A stretch of 31,746 nucleotides of DNA from JARRLC01 sp050290865 (GTDB lineage Bacteria > Pseudomonadota > Alphaproteobacteria > Rhizobiales > Rhodomicrobiaceae), in NCBI GenBank assembly GCA_050290865.1, contig JBNKIW010000032.1, positions 1 through 31,746 on the forward strand. Direction: 5' to 3'. The position numbers and the translations under genes were made by a program. The notes under the pieces were generated by a model. The model did not search any database. It was not told where the DNA came from and was given only the letters and a program-made list of their open reading frames with translations. Below are positions 9,175 through 16,965 of this stretch, one piece after another; position 1 is the first letter of the stretch; each line of letters begins with the position of its first letter.

Positions 9175-9515
9175 GTATTCTCCCGCAATGCTATGACCGA
9201 GGGTCAGTATCATTTGCACACGGAGCGATGGCGCAATGAGGGCGCCGCGCTCGCAGCTCTGACTTGTATAGCGGTTGCTTACTGCGGGGGCAGTTGCAGT
9301 ATTCACGGATGATGCTTGGATGCTAGGCATCACCGCGGCGAGCAGGTGGGGGCCGCGCCGACGTCTACCAGCGAGACGCCTTCTGAGTGCCAAGAAGATG
9401 GGGTGGGGCACCGTAGTGATCGCAGGACTGCCGCCGTTCGCTATCCGCTTCCGGCCTACGGGAATAGGTGTGGCGGGGGCAAACGGAACAAATCTAATTG
9501 CGAACACTCTGGAAC
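9175..9515. other. Divergent intergenic region, no gene seen
   Basis: This stretch separates the TPR-CHAT gene (-) from vapBC (+) and should hold the promoter of the former. Apart from the inverted repeat at 9194-9206 I see no supported gene or RNA. Confidence 0.5.
9194..9206. promoter_or_regulatory. Inverted repeat upstream of TPR-CHAT gene
   Basis: TGACC-GAG-GGTCA is a perfect 5-bp-arm inverted repeat 20 bases before the start codon of the CHAT gene. It could be an operator or a short leader hairpin; no matching regulator is identified. Confidence 0.3.
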
Positions 9516-9544
9516 TGGACAATTCGCGCAATCTGGCATATGCT
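9516..9544 (+). promoter_or_regulatory. vapBC promoter
   Basis: A sigma70-type promoter is visible: -35 TGGACA at 9516-9521, a 17-base spacer, and -10 TATGCT at 9539-9544. It lies 26 bases before the vapB start, and the -10 overlaps the direct repeats that probably form the autoregulatory operator. Confidence 0.6.
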
Positions 9545-9557
9545 ACGACATATGCTA
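9537..9557 (+). promoter_or_regulatory. Direct-repeat operator of vapBC
   Basis: CATATGCTA occurs twice (9537-9545 and 9549-9557), separated by CGA, giving a 12-bp period, about one helical turn. It overlaps the -10 box and ends just before the ribosome site. VapBC complexes normally repress their own promoter, so this is a plausible VapB binding site. Confidence 0.5.
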
Positions 9558-9569
9558 GCGGAGGTCAGA

Positions 9570-9803
9570 ATGTTCCCCGAACGACACGTTAAGCTGTTTA
9601 AGAATGGCCGGAACCAAGCGGTGCGCATTCCTCGCGAATTCGAACTTCCCGGCGAGGATGCCATCATGCGCAAGGAGGGGGACCGGCTTGTGATCGAACC
9701 GGCGCCGCCGAAATCTCTGCTGGCGCTGCTGGCAACCCTTGAGCCGCTCGATGAGGAGTTTCCGCCGATCGCGGACCGGCAGCCGGAGCCCGTCGAACTT
9801 TGA
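9570..9803 (+). CDS. vapB: VapB-type antitoxin (AbrB/SpoVT fold)
   Basis: A 77-residue antitoxin. The N-terminal half shows the swapped-hairpin AbrB DNA-binding pattern: VKLFKNGRNQAVRIPREF, then a GDRLVIEP strand. The C-terminal tail (LEPLDEEFPPIAD) is acidic and hydrophobic, as expected for the part that wraps the VapC toxin. An excellent GGAGGT at 9560-9565 fixes the start at 9570 rather than at the upstream in-frame Met codons. Its stop overlaps the toxin start by four bases (TTGA), so the pair is translationally coupled. Together with VapC it should repress the promoter directly upstream. Confidence 0.88.
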   Translation: MFPERHVKLFKNGRNQAVRIPREFELPGEDAIMRKEGDRLVIEPAPPKSLLALLATLEPLDEEFPPIADRQPEPVEL

Positions 9804-10207
9804 CGCACTACCTCCTTGACACCAACATCGTCTCTAATCTCGTTCGCAACCCGCGAGGGTGCGTGACACAACGTATCCGCGAGGTCGGCGAGGCGAGGGT
9901 TTCTACCAGCATCATCGTCGCCGCGGAATTGCGTTACGGGGCGGCGAAAAAGGGATCGCAGCGGCTCGCCACGCAGCTTGAAGCTGTGCTTGGCGCGCTG
10001 GATGTGCTGCCTTTCGAGGCACCCGCCGACAAGGTTTACGGTATGCTCCGCGCGCAACTTGAGCAGGCGGGGAAGCCCATCGGCGCTAACGATCTCCTCA
10101 TCGCCGCGCAGGCCGTGACGCTCGGCCTCACGATCGTAACTGACAACAGCCGCGAATTTGGCCGCGTCGAAGGGCTAGCGTGCGAAAACTGGCTTCGTCA
10201 AGTTTAA
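9800..10207 (+). CDS. vapC: VapC-type PIN-domain RNase toxin
   Basis: A 135-residue PIN-domain protein with the full acidic active site: Asp7 in LLDTN, Glu43 in AAELRYG, Asp98 in GANDLL and Asp115 in VTDNSREF. VapC toxins are Mg-dependent RNases that cut tRNA or rRNA, and the VapB partner encoded just upstream neutralises them. Translation must start at TTG (9800), which overlaps the vapB stop; no ATG exists before the catalytic LLDTN. The weak start and the overlap would keep toxin below antitoxin. Length and spacing of motifs are normal, so the toxin looks intact. Confidence 0.9.
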   Translation: MTHYLLDTNIVSNLVRNPRGCVTQRIREVGEARVSTSIIVAAELRYGAAKKGSQRLATQLEAVLGALDVLPFEAPADKVYGMLRAQLEQAGKPIGANDLLIAAQAVTLGLTIVTDNSREFGRVEGLACENWLRQV

Positions 10208-10370
10208 CTGCCGTTTCGCTCCATAAGCGGACGCCTGCTCGGTCTTCAAGACAGGATCGCTATAGCCCTAACAACGGTCATTCGAAATACGAACCACTGA
10301 AGCACGCATCGAGCAGTTCTTTCGCCCATCCAAAAAGCGTTGGGCCGTACCGTCGGCTGCGCTGCGTATG
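10208..10370. other. Convergent intergenic region
   Basis: Separates the vapC stop from the stop of the Roco-TIR gene. No gene or clear stem-loop followed by a T-run is seen. Confidence 0.4.
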
Positions 10371-13300
10371 TCATGCCTCGTCGGTATGTGGGGCGTCGAA
10401 GCCGTATTGCAGGAAGGCGTCGAAATCGCGCGGGGACAGCACGTCTTGCACCAGTTCCAGTATGTTCGCCGTCTCATGGACGAAGCGTGACATCCAGCGG
10501 TAATCCGCGACGCCTTTGTCGCCGATGACGTCGAGGCCGTCTTCCTTCACTAGCGCGTCGATTTCCGCGAACGTCTTGCGCCAGTGCTTGGCATATTGCG
10601 CGCGCTGGCCCACCGTGCCGATCTTCGCGCAGGGCAGCACGAACACTCGCGTGCGGTCGATGAACTCGGCGGGGTCTTCGCGGCAATTCCGCCAGACATC
10701 GAACAGCTCGCACATGCAATAGGCTGACCGCAGATATTTGTCGCTGAGGAAGATAAAGACGCGGTCGCCGCGGCCGATGCTATCCATGAATTTCGCAATG
10801 CGGTCGCCGTTGCGCATGTCGGTCTTGTCGCGGATGATCTTGATGCCGCGGGTGGCGGCCTCCGTGCAAAGCTTATCGACCTCGGCCTCGCGCATGGCGT
10901 TGGTAACGTCATTCCAGGCGTAGGAGACATACCATTCTGGCTCCTTCGCAGGCTCGTGCGCTGGCCTGATGAGCGCGGCGCGGGGCTCCGGCTCGTGTGC
11001 TGCGATCTGCCGCCCGCTGGTCCGGGCACCGAGCGCGTCGTGACGTTCGTCGATGAATTTCAGCAGGTGTTCCAGGAGCGCCTCCGCCTGGCCATCGCGT
11101 GTCTGCACGCGGATTTCGCCCGCCCATTCGCTGTTCAAGCTCTGCTCGACAAGTACGCGGCTGCGGGTCTCCTCGTCGTAGAAATAAAAGCCGTCGCGCC
11201 AATACTCGGCGGCGAGCCCGGCCTCGGCGCCCACCTTAGCGATCAGCGAGCGCATCAGCCCTGGCGGCAGCAACTCGTACTCAAACGAGGCTTCCGCGTC
11301 GCAAGGAGCATCGCCCCACTTGTCGCGCAGCTGGGCGGCAATCACTGGATCGTCGCGCGAGTGCAGCATATCCGGCGCGATGTATTCGGCCTCGACGCGG
11401 CCGTCGCCTTTGCGGTGGACGAAGCAGATGTCGCATTGCTCCATAAAGCTGATGAACAGTTTCTGCTCCTCCTCGCCGTGCTGTTTCCATACCCATTCAG
11501 CGAGCTCCGAGCGGCGAAAGCGTCCGCCCGCGCGCTCGATATTCTTGAATGCTTTGGAGTCACGGTCGAACACTGCGTAGACGGCATCGAGCGCCCAGGA
11601 CTGATCGAGGATGATGGCATCGCCGAACAGCCCTTTGCGGTAGAACACCGTATCGATATTATGGAGATAGTCGAGGAGGGCGGGTGGCGAACTGATACCG
11701 TCCGCCCTCTCACAGAGTTTCAGGAATTCGGCCTGGGTTATGAGGCGTTTGCCTCTGGCGTAAAGCTTTTCCAGCTTCGCCTTCACCGCGGCGCGGCCCT
11801 TGCCGATCAGGGCAACGCGTTGATGCTCGCGCAGCCAGTACACGGCCTGTGCCAGTCCATCATCGAGTGCTGGACGGCCACGATCTTCCCTGGCGCTGTA
11901 ATGTAGCACCTTTTTGAAGGGGAAATCGTCGAGCGCTTCGCCGGGGAGCGGCGGGCACAGGACTTCGTGCTCGGGCCGGTCGCACTGCGTCTGCACGATG
12001 AGCATGGGCGCCCGCGCCCCGCTGAAGTGGCGCACATAGGCGAGCCAATAGCCGAGGGGCTCGTTGCGGAAGGTGAGGCCATTATGGTCGTGAAATCGGA
12101 CGGCCTCGGAGCCGGGTGTCCAAGCCAGGAGAAATGCGGCGCGCGTCTTCAGGAACAGCGCGTGCGTGCCGTGATAGATGTCCTGGCCGCCGAAATCCCA
12201 GATTTTGAGGGTGGCGGAGTCGCCGGGCGCCAGCGGCAGGGACGCGGAGCTGACGCGGAAGCCGTGGGTGGACGGCTCGCGATCGTCGTAATCCTCGCCC
12301 CGGAGGCGGCGGGCGATCTGCGTCTTCCCCACCCGGCCATTGCCGAGGAGCATGAGCTTTACTTCGGTCAGTTTGCTGCTTCCTGCGGCAAGATCGGTGA
12401 AATGCGCGCGCAGGCGACCGAGGCAATCGTCGTCTTCGTGCTTAGACAGCACTTCGGCGGGCACGCCTGGCAAGGTGGCTTCGTGGAGGATCAGCTTCCG
12501 CAGCGACGGCATTTCCCAAAGTTCAACGAAAGCGTCAGCCAACTCGCAGCCTGAACAGTCCAAGCTCTCCAGCTTAGTGAGGCTCAACAGCGGCGACAGA
12601 TTGGCTACGTCAGTACCGTGCAGGTTGAGGTTGGTGAGATTGGCGAGACCGCCGAGCGCCCGCGCGCCGTCATCGCCGAAGCCGTTGTGCCCGCGCTTGC
12701 AACCGGTGGGCAGGATCTCGACGCTGTTGAGCGCGAGGCTGAGGTGGGCGAGATTGCCGAGGCTGGATAGCGCCCGAACGCCCTCGGCTCCGATGTCATT
12801 ATTGTCAAGAAAAAGGCTGGTAAGATTGATGAGACCGGACAGCGCCCGTGCGCCCTCGGCACCAATGTGGTTGTTCTCAAGGTTAAGACTGGCAAGATTG
12901 ACGAGACTGGACAGTGCCCGCGCGCCGTCGTTGTTTAGGTCGTTGTTCCCGAGGCCGAGGCTGGTGAGATTGGTAAGACCGGACAGCGCCCGTGCGCCCT
13001 CGGCACCAATGTGGTTGCTCTCAAGGTGAAGGCTGGTGAGATTGATGAGACCGGAAAGCGCCCGCGCGCCCTCGGCGCCGATGATGTTGATCCCGAGATA
13101 AAGGCCGGTGAGATTGACGAGGCTGGACAGCGCCCGAGCGCCCTTGGCGTCGATGAGGTTCCATCCGAGATCAAGGCTGGTGAGGTTGACAAGAGTGCGC
13201 AGCGCTTGCGGATCGAGGAGGGCAATATAGTTGCGCCGGAGGCCGAGCCAGGTGAGGTTGACGAGGGCGCCGAGTGCCCGCGCGCCGTCATCGCCGATCC

Positions 13301-13913
13301 GGTTGCCCCCCAGGTTGAGGCTGGTGAGGTTGACGAGGGTGCCGAGCGCCCGTGCGCCGTCGTCGCCGAGCCGGTTGTCCCTGAGGTCGAGGCTGGTGAG
13401 GCTGACGAGGGCACCGAGGACCCGCGCGCCGTCATCGCCGATCTGGTTGCCCCTGAGGTCGAGGCTGGTGAGGCTGACGAGGGGGCTGAGCGCCCGCGCG
13501 CCGCCGTCGCCGATCTGGTTGCCTCGATCATAATCGCCGCCGAGATCTAGTAACCTCAATTGTGTCGCCCGGCGGATCGTGTCCGGTAAGCTCGTCAGCA
13601 GATTATGCTCAAGATGCAGCTTCGCGAGGTGAAGCAGTGAAGCGAAGAGGGCGGGAGGCAGCGCTCTCACCGCATTGCATGTTTTTTTGTCATCCTGGGT
13701 ACGCTGCCACCATGGCTTTTCGGCAGCTGTCTTGGGCAAGCCAAGATAGAGTACCTTGAGCTGCCCCAGCTCGAACAGCTCCGCGGGAACCTCGGCAAGC
13801 CCGAGCCCGCCAATGTCAAGTTCTTCAGCGTCCGTGCGCCTGGCTTCCGCGATGCGTCGCCGGGCCTCCGCGAGGCCCTCCGGCGAGCCTTCCGGGTAAT
13901 ACTTCGCCGCCAT
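10371..13913 (-). CDS. LRR-Roc-COR-TIR protein (bacterial Roco with TIR effector)
   Basis: A 1180-residue multidomain protein. Residues 30-125 are irregular leucine-rich repeats. Residues 135-430 are about 12 regular 24-residue LRRs (GARALSxLxNLTSLxLxxNxIG). Residues 515-690 are a Roc GTPase: P-loop GNGRVGKT at 524-531, G3 WDFGGQ at 572-577 and TQCD at 642-645 in the NKxD position. COR follows to about 950. Residues 992-1160 form a TIR domain (WYVSYAWND) with a probable catalytic Glu1069 in CMCEL, the NADase glutamate. LRR sensor, GTPase switch and TIR NADase make an NLR-like layout. Some bacterial TIR proteins deplete NAD during phage attack; that role here is inferred. The gene stands alone, and ATG 13913 follows a GGGTGG stretch. 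The repeats may vary by recombination. Confidence 0.9.
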   Translation of the reverse strand: MAAKYYPEGSPEGLAEARRRIAEARRTDAEELDIGGLGLAEVPAELFELGQLKVLYLGLPKTAAEKPWWQRTQDDKKTCNAVRALPPALFASLLHLAKLHLEHNLLTSLPDTIRRATQLRLLDLGGDYDRGNQIGDGGARALSPLVSLTSLDLRGNQIGDDGARVLGALVSLTSLDLRDNRLGDDGARALGTLVNLTSLNLGGNRIGDDGARALGALVNLTWLGLRRNYIALLDPQALRTLVNLTSLDLGWNLIDAKGARALSSLVNLTGLYLGINIIGAEGARALSGLINLTSLHLESNHIGAEGARALSGLTNLTSLGLGNNDLNNDGARALSSLVNLASLNLENNHIGAEGARALSGLINLTSLFLDNNDIGAEGVRALSSLGNLAHLSLALNSVEILPTGCKRGHNGFGDDGARALGGLANLTNLNLHGTDVANLSPLLSLTKLESLDCSGCELADAFVELWEMPSLRKLILHEATLPGVPAEVLSKHEDDDCLGRLRAHFTDLAAGSSKLTEVKLMLLGNGRVGKTQIARRLRGEDYDDREPSTHGFRVSSASLPLAPGDSATLKIWDFGGQDIYHGTHALFLKTRAAFLLAWTPGSEAVRFHDHNGLTFRNEPLGYWLAYVRHFSGARAPMLIVQTQCDRPEHEVLCPPLPGEALDDFPFKKVLHYSAREDRGRPALDDGLAQAVYWLREHQRVALIGKGRAAVKAKLEKLYARGKRLITQAEFLKLCERADGISSPPALLDYLHNIDTVFYRKGLFGDAIILDQSWALDAVYAVFDRDSKAFKNIERAGGRFRRSELAEWVWKQHGEEEQKLFISFMEQCDICFVHRKGDGRVEAEYIAPDMLHSRDDPVIAAQLRDKWGDAPCDAEASFEYELLPPGLMRSLIAKVGAEAGLAAEYWRDGFYFYDEETRSRVLVEQSLNSEWAGEIRVQTRDGQAEALLEHLLKFIDERHDALGARTSGRQIAAHEPEPRAALIRPAHEPAKEPEWYVSYAWNDVTNAMREAEVDKLCTEAATRGIKIIRDKTDMRNGDRIAKFMDSIGRGDRVFIFLSDKYLRSAYCMCELFDVWRNCREDPAEFIDRTRVFVLPCAKIGTVGQRAQYAKHWRKTFAEIDALVKEDGLDVIGDKGVADYRWMSRFVHETANILELVQDVLSPRDFDAFLQYGFDAPHTDEA
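12624..13508 (-). repeat. Tandem 72-bp LRR-coding repeats
   Basis: About 12 units of 72 bp encode the regular leucine-rich repeats of the Roco protein. Some units are almost identical at DNA level, including two stretches encoding HIGAEGARALSG. One unit carries an insertion (LPTGCKRGHNGFG) that breaks the period near 12690. Confidence 0.75.
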
Positions 13914-14389
13914 GCCCGCCCACCCGTATGCAATAAATGGAACGAAACGCGTTTATGGCATGAATTTTACCCGAACACCGGCGCATGCGCAAAGGTCGGC
14001 GGCAAGCTGCGGATCAGCGGCCCATGCAGCGGCCGGTGAAGTCGGGGCCGGGAGGAAGGCACGGTGCCGCTCCCTGCCACCGTCACGCGGCTCGCCAGTG
14101 CGGTTGCCAAGATGAGCGCAAAGTCGAGGCCGCCGCGTCTACTGCGCGGTGAGTTTATCTGCGTCTCAGTTCGCGCGACGTGGCAGCCGGCCAAATGCCA
14201 ATCCTGTGCCGCACCAAAGCGCATGCCTCATCGCGTCCGCTGATGGCCACATGCGCGCGGTCTGCCCCGACTGCTGAGATCCACTCTTGCGCGACCTGCT
14301 CGGCAATCGCTTCGCTCCACCGCCATGGCGCCCAAACCTCCCGCTGCGGACGGCAGTTCGCAAAGCCGCGCTGCGAGGCTTTGCCCGGC
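13914..14389. other. Long intergenic stretch with possible gene debris
   Basis: No intact gene. On the - strand a run of about 55 codons around 14165-14340 reads coherently (SEAIAEQVAQEWISAV and onward) and ends at TAA, but it has no start and I do not recognise it. It may be the end of a decayed gene. The upstream half should contain the promoter of the Roco-TIR gene. Confidence 0.35.
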
Positions 14390-14698
14390 GGCGCAGCGAA
14401 TGCTGCCTTGATGCTGGCGACGATCGGCCTTGCGCGGCATTACGCCCGCTGTGGTATTCGCATCAACGGCATCAACCTGGCCACGAAATTGACCGAGCGT
14501 GTCGAACTGGGCTTGCAGATCGAGGTGGAGCGCCTTCGCATCAGCCGCGAGGAAGCGCTGGCGCGCTGGCAGGCTGGCACGCCTATGCGCCGCTACGGCG
14601 AAGCCAGCGAGATCGCCGATGTTGCGCTCTTTCTGGTAGCGGCACTCGGAGGCGGCACCTTGTGCACTTGCGTTGAGGCACGGCCGGACGGCGGCCTC
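14390..14698 (+). pseudogene. C-terminal remnant of a short-chain dehydrogenase
   Basis: About 103 codons resemble the C-terminal third of an SDR-family oxidoreductase: a GLARHYARCGIRINGINLAT strand-helix, a TPMRRYGEASEIADVALFLV segment and a terminal PDGGL in place of the usual DGG. The NAD-binding Rossmann N-terminus, the YxxxK catalytic pair and a proper start are missing. The reading frame runs on into unrelated sequence at both ends. It is a decayed fragment, probably left by rearrangement. Confidence 0.6.
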
Positions 14699-14785
14699 GG
14701 TGACGCCGTCCGTGCGGCCGCAATGGATATGGCAGACGAGATCGAATGTGATGTGAGGGCGGTCTGGCGGCTTCGATGGTCTCCA

Positions 14786-15208
14786 TTAAGACTGCGCCGG
14801 TTCGGGCGAACGCTTATGAAGTACGGCAAGTCCCGACGGATCGCGATCAAGTAGCGCGAGGGCGCTGCTGATTGCACGGCTCGGCAAAAGGTCGCCGGCT
14901 TCATATTTTTGGAATGCGCGCGGCCCGCCACCGATCAATTCTCCAGCGGCCTCTTGGGTCAGGTGCAGCTTCTTGCGAATACGTTTGATATCTTCCGGCA
15001 ACAGCAGGCCGTCGATACTTGCCTTAAGGCGATTGAGGGCGCGGTCCGACACTTTCATGTCTTTACCGATATGGATGCTTTCGTCCGAGGCATCGCAGTA
15101 CCACCCCGGCATATCGAAAGTCGTTCGCGCACCCTTATATTCAAGCGTCATCGGACGCATGCCCCGTCGCATAGGGACGCCTGTCTTCGGGCAGACTGGA
15201 TTATTCAT
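14786..15208 (-). CDS. mqsA: MqsA-family antitoxin with reduced zinc site
   Basis: A 140-residue antitoxin. The N-terminal domain (1-60) matches MqsA/YgiT but keeps only one cysteine of each CxxC pair: Cys6 (Thr at 9) and Cys38 (Ser at 41), so zinc binding is probably lost or altered. The C-terminal half is an HTH_XRE domain (LTQEAAGELIGGGPRAFQKY, about 83-103) that binds the operator. It neutralises the MqsR RNase encoded just upstream, whose stop it overlaps by 8 bases. The order toxin-then-antitoxin is that of mqsRA. The palindrome before mqsR is its likely binding site. Confidence 0.85.
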   Translation of the reverse strand: MNNPVCPKTGVPMRRGMRPMTLEYKGARTTFDMPGWYCDASDESIHIGKDMKVSDRALNRLKASIDGLLLPEDIKRIRKKLHLTQEAAGELIGGGPRAFQKYEAGDLLPSRAISSALALLDRDPSGLAVLHKRSPEPAQS

Positions 15209-15518
15209 CGTCTTTTCCCTTGAATGACAGCAACAAAAACTCAGTCACCACATCCGCGGTGAATTTGACGTAAAGCATCCCGATTTCCGATGGCACGTGG
15301 TACACATCCTGCCAGACGCGATGATCGGCATATGATGTCATCGACTTATAAAAATGCTTGCGCTGCATGGTCTGGACTGTTGCTACGATTTCGGCGCGCC
15401 CAAAACCCAAAGCCGCAGCGCTGCGCACTGCCGAGCCGGTGACGTTGAGCTTGTCCACGTCATCGAAGGCGGCTTTGAAAGCGGCCAAATCGTAAGTCGG
15501 CTTTCGCTTTTCCGTCAT
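15201..15518 (-). CDS. mqsR: MqsR-family mRNA interferase toxin
   Basis: A 105-residue RelE-fold toxin of the MqsR family. The signature FYKSMTSYADHRVWQDVY is present (residues 56-73). Lys58, Gln70 and Tyr83 line up with the catalytic Lys56, Gln68 and Tyr81 of E. coli MqsR, which cleaves mRNA at GC-rich triplets. The toxin therefore looks active. I chose the Met at 15518 (MTEKRKPTYDL) over an upstream in-frame ATG because the longer start would place the operator palindrome inside the gene. It is co-transcribed with mqsA. Confidence 0.88.
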   Translation of the reverse strand: MTEKRKPTYDLAAFKAAFDDVDKLNVTGSAVRSAAALGFGRAEIVATVQTMQRKHFYKSMTSYADHRVWQDVYHVPSEIGMLYVKFTADVVTEFLLLSFKGKDDE

Positions 15519-15528
15519 AGCGGATGAT

Positions 15529-15543
15529 ACACCATAATGGTGT
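15529..15543. promoter_or_regulatory. mqsRA operator palindrome
   Basis: ACACCAT-A-ATGGTGT is a perfect 7-bp-arm palindrome 10 bases before the mqsR start. MqsA antitoxins bind such inverted repeats through the HTH domain to repress their own operon, so this is the likely operator. Confidence 0.65.
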
Positions 15544-15748
15544 GCCGTCAAGGCTGCTGGCGATGCGATGGCTGGTGCAGGCTACCGCACTATTGGTGCG
15601 CATCGACACCGCTGTCAATCGGGCTTGCAGGCGCCGTCCGTCGAAGTCGTCCTCATAAAACAGCCCTGCGGAAAAAACGCCCTTATCGCTGCCACAGCCC
15701 CCCAACCACGATATCGAACGACACAACGGTTTCAACCCAAGTTCGATC

Positions 15749-16615
15749 CTAACCATAGGCAGGAAAATAATCCGGCAGCAAGATACGCCATTTGTCGAAG
15801 GCCGCAGCGGACTCGCCCAGTCTCTCAGCCTCGACGGCCACGTCATATGCATAAGTTAGCTTCTCTATGATCCCGTCCATAACCGCCTGCGTGTTGACGT
15901 GCGCGCCAACGTCGTCGTTGTATCCGGCCGGATCGGGAAGCTTCACCTTGATAAGGTCGCGAGCTTTATCGAACACGTACCGAAGGCCACTGGGAAAGTT
16001 GCTAATGGTAACGTTTGTCAATACGTGACGCGTAAGCGCTTCCAGGTGGAAGGACTTGAATACAGCTCGACTCTTGTTCCATCCTTTGAGCATCTTTATT
16101 AACGGAACGAGGTCGCCGTTGTGCCACTTGTTTGACGCGGTCCAAAGTTCGACATGCATCTTGGGGTCCGTGCCGATCCAGCGCCCGAGGCTGACGTTGG
16201 GGATCAGGTATCCGCCGCCGTTGCGAACGAAGGCGGGGACCACATCAACTTTGAAGTCGGTGAAGACTATTGTGACAGCCTGCCCATCCGGCCTAATCTC
16301 GGGCGTCTTGCTGTACGTCTTGCGCAAAGCCGCCTTGACGCTTTCGAGCAGAGCCGCCTGTCCGTTGGGGCTGTAGTACTTCGGGGCGAGCACGATGAAT
16401 ATGTCCACGTCTGCTGTAGACAGTGGAGCGATCATTGTATTCCGGCGATAGGAGCCTGTGAGAAACGAATCCTTCACCACAAAGTCGCCTTCGAGGGCTG
16501 CTCGGACGTTCTTCTGGCGTGTCGATACGGTAGCCTCTTGAAGTCCCGTGATTTCGAGATTCTCGCGAAGCTTCCTGAACCCCTCGCCGATCGTTCTAGC
16601 CATTGCGGCCACCAT
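15749..16615 (-). CDS. CD-NTase-like nucleotidyltransferase (orphan)
   Basis: A 288-residue protein of the Pol-beta-like nucleotidyltransferase fold in the OAS/cGAS/DncV style. The key motif is GSYRRNTMIAPLSTADVDIF: Gly54-Ser55, then metal-binding Asp69 and Asp71. A third Asp124 lies in FKVDVVPAF. All three catalytic carboxylates are present, so it should be active. Such CD-NTases make cyclic di- or trinucleotides in CBASS defence. No CBASS effector, Cap2/Cap3 or HORMA gene sits next to it on the same strand, so it appears orphaned unless it works with the divergent CorA-like membrane protein 350 bases away. ATG 16603 (MARTIGEG) has the better ribosome site, GGTGG, and may be the true start. 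A role in tRNA or antibiotic modification is less likely but not excluded. Confidence 0.8.
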   Translation of the reverse strand: MVAAMARTIGEGFRKLRENLEITGLQEATVSTRQKNVRAALEGDFVVKDSFLTGSYRRNTMIAPLSTADVDIFIVLAPKYYSPNGQAALLESVKAALRKTYSKTPEIRPDGQAVTIVFTDFKVDVVPAFVRNGGGYLIPNVSLGRWIGTDPKMHVELWTASNKWHNGDLVPLIKMLKGWNKSRAVFKSFHLEALTRHVLTNVTISNFPSGLRYVFDKARDLIKVKLPDPAGYNDDVGAHVNTQAVMDGIIEKLTYAYDVAVEAERLGESAAAFDKWRILLPDYFPAYG

Positions 16616-16965
16616 TCACAGAAACATGCCAAGCGCGACAGCTTTGCCACTTTCGGCGATTACTCCCTCCGCAGGCAGCAGGTAGATGATTCGCGCGGAC
16701 GATGAAAGCGCAACACCGGCGAAACGCCCCGGCTCTGCCGCTCACCGCGAGCGGGGCCGTGAGGCGTTACGACCCCCAATCCACTTCCGCGAGGGCGACA
16801 TTCCTGCTGCATTATGCGGAAAACGCCGTTATCCTCACCGCCCCGAGAAGTCGCTGCAAAAGAACGCTGTTTGTGTCCATCCAACGACGCTTATAGCCCG
16901 TTCTGCGGAGCTGACTTTATCGCACGCATTTTACCCATAATATCGAATCATTAGGGCTGATCAAC
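16616..16965. other. Divergent intergenic region
   Basis: Separates the CD-NTase (-) from the CorA-like gene (+) and must hold both promoters. An AT-rich stretch with TAATAT just upstream of 16945 could serve as a -10 for the CorA-like gene, but no well-spaced -35 is seen. No gene is supported. Confidence 0.4.
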
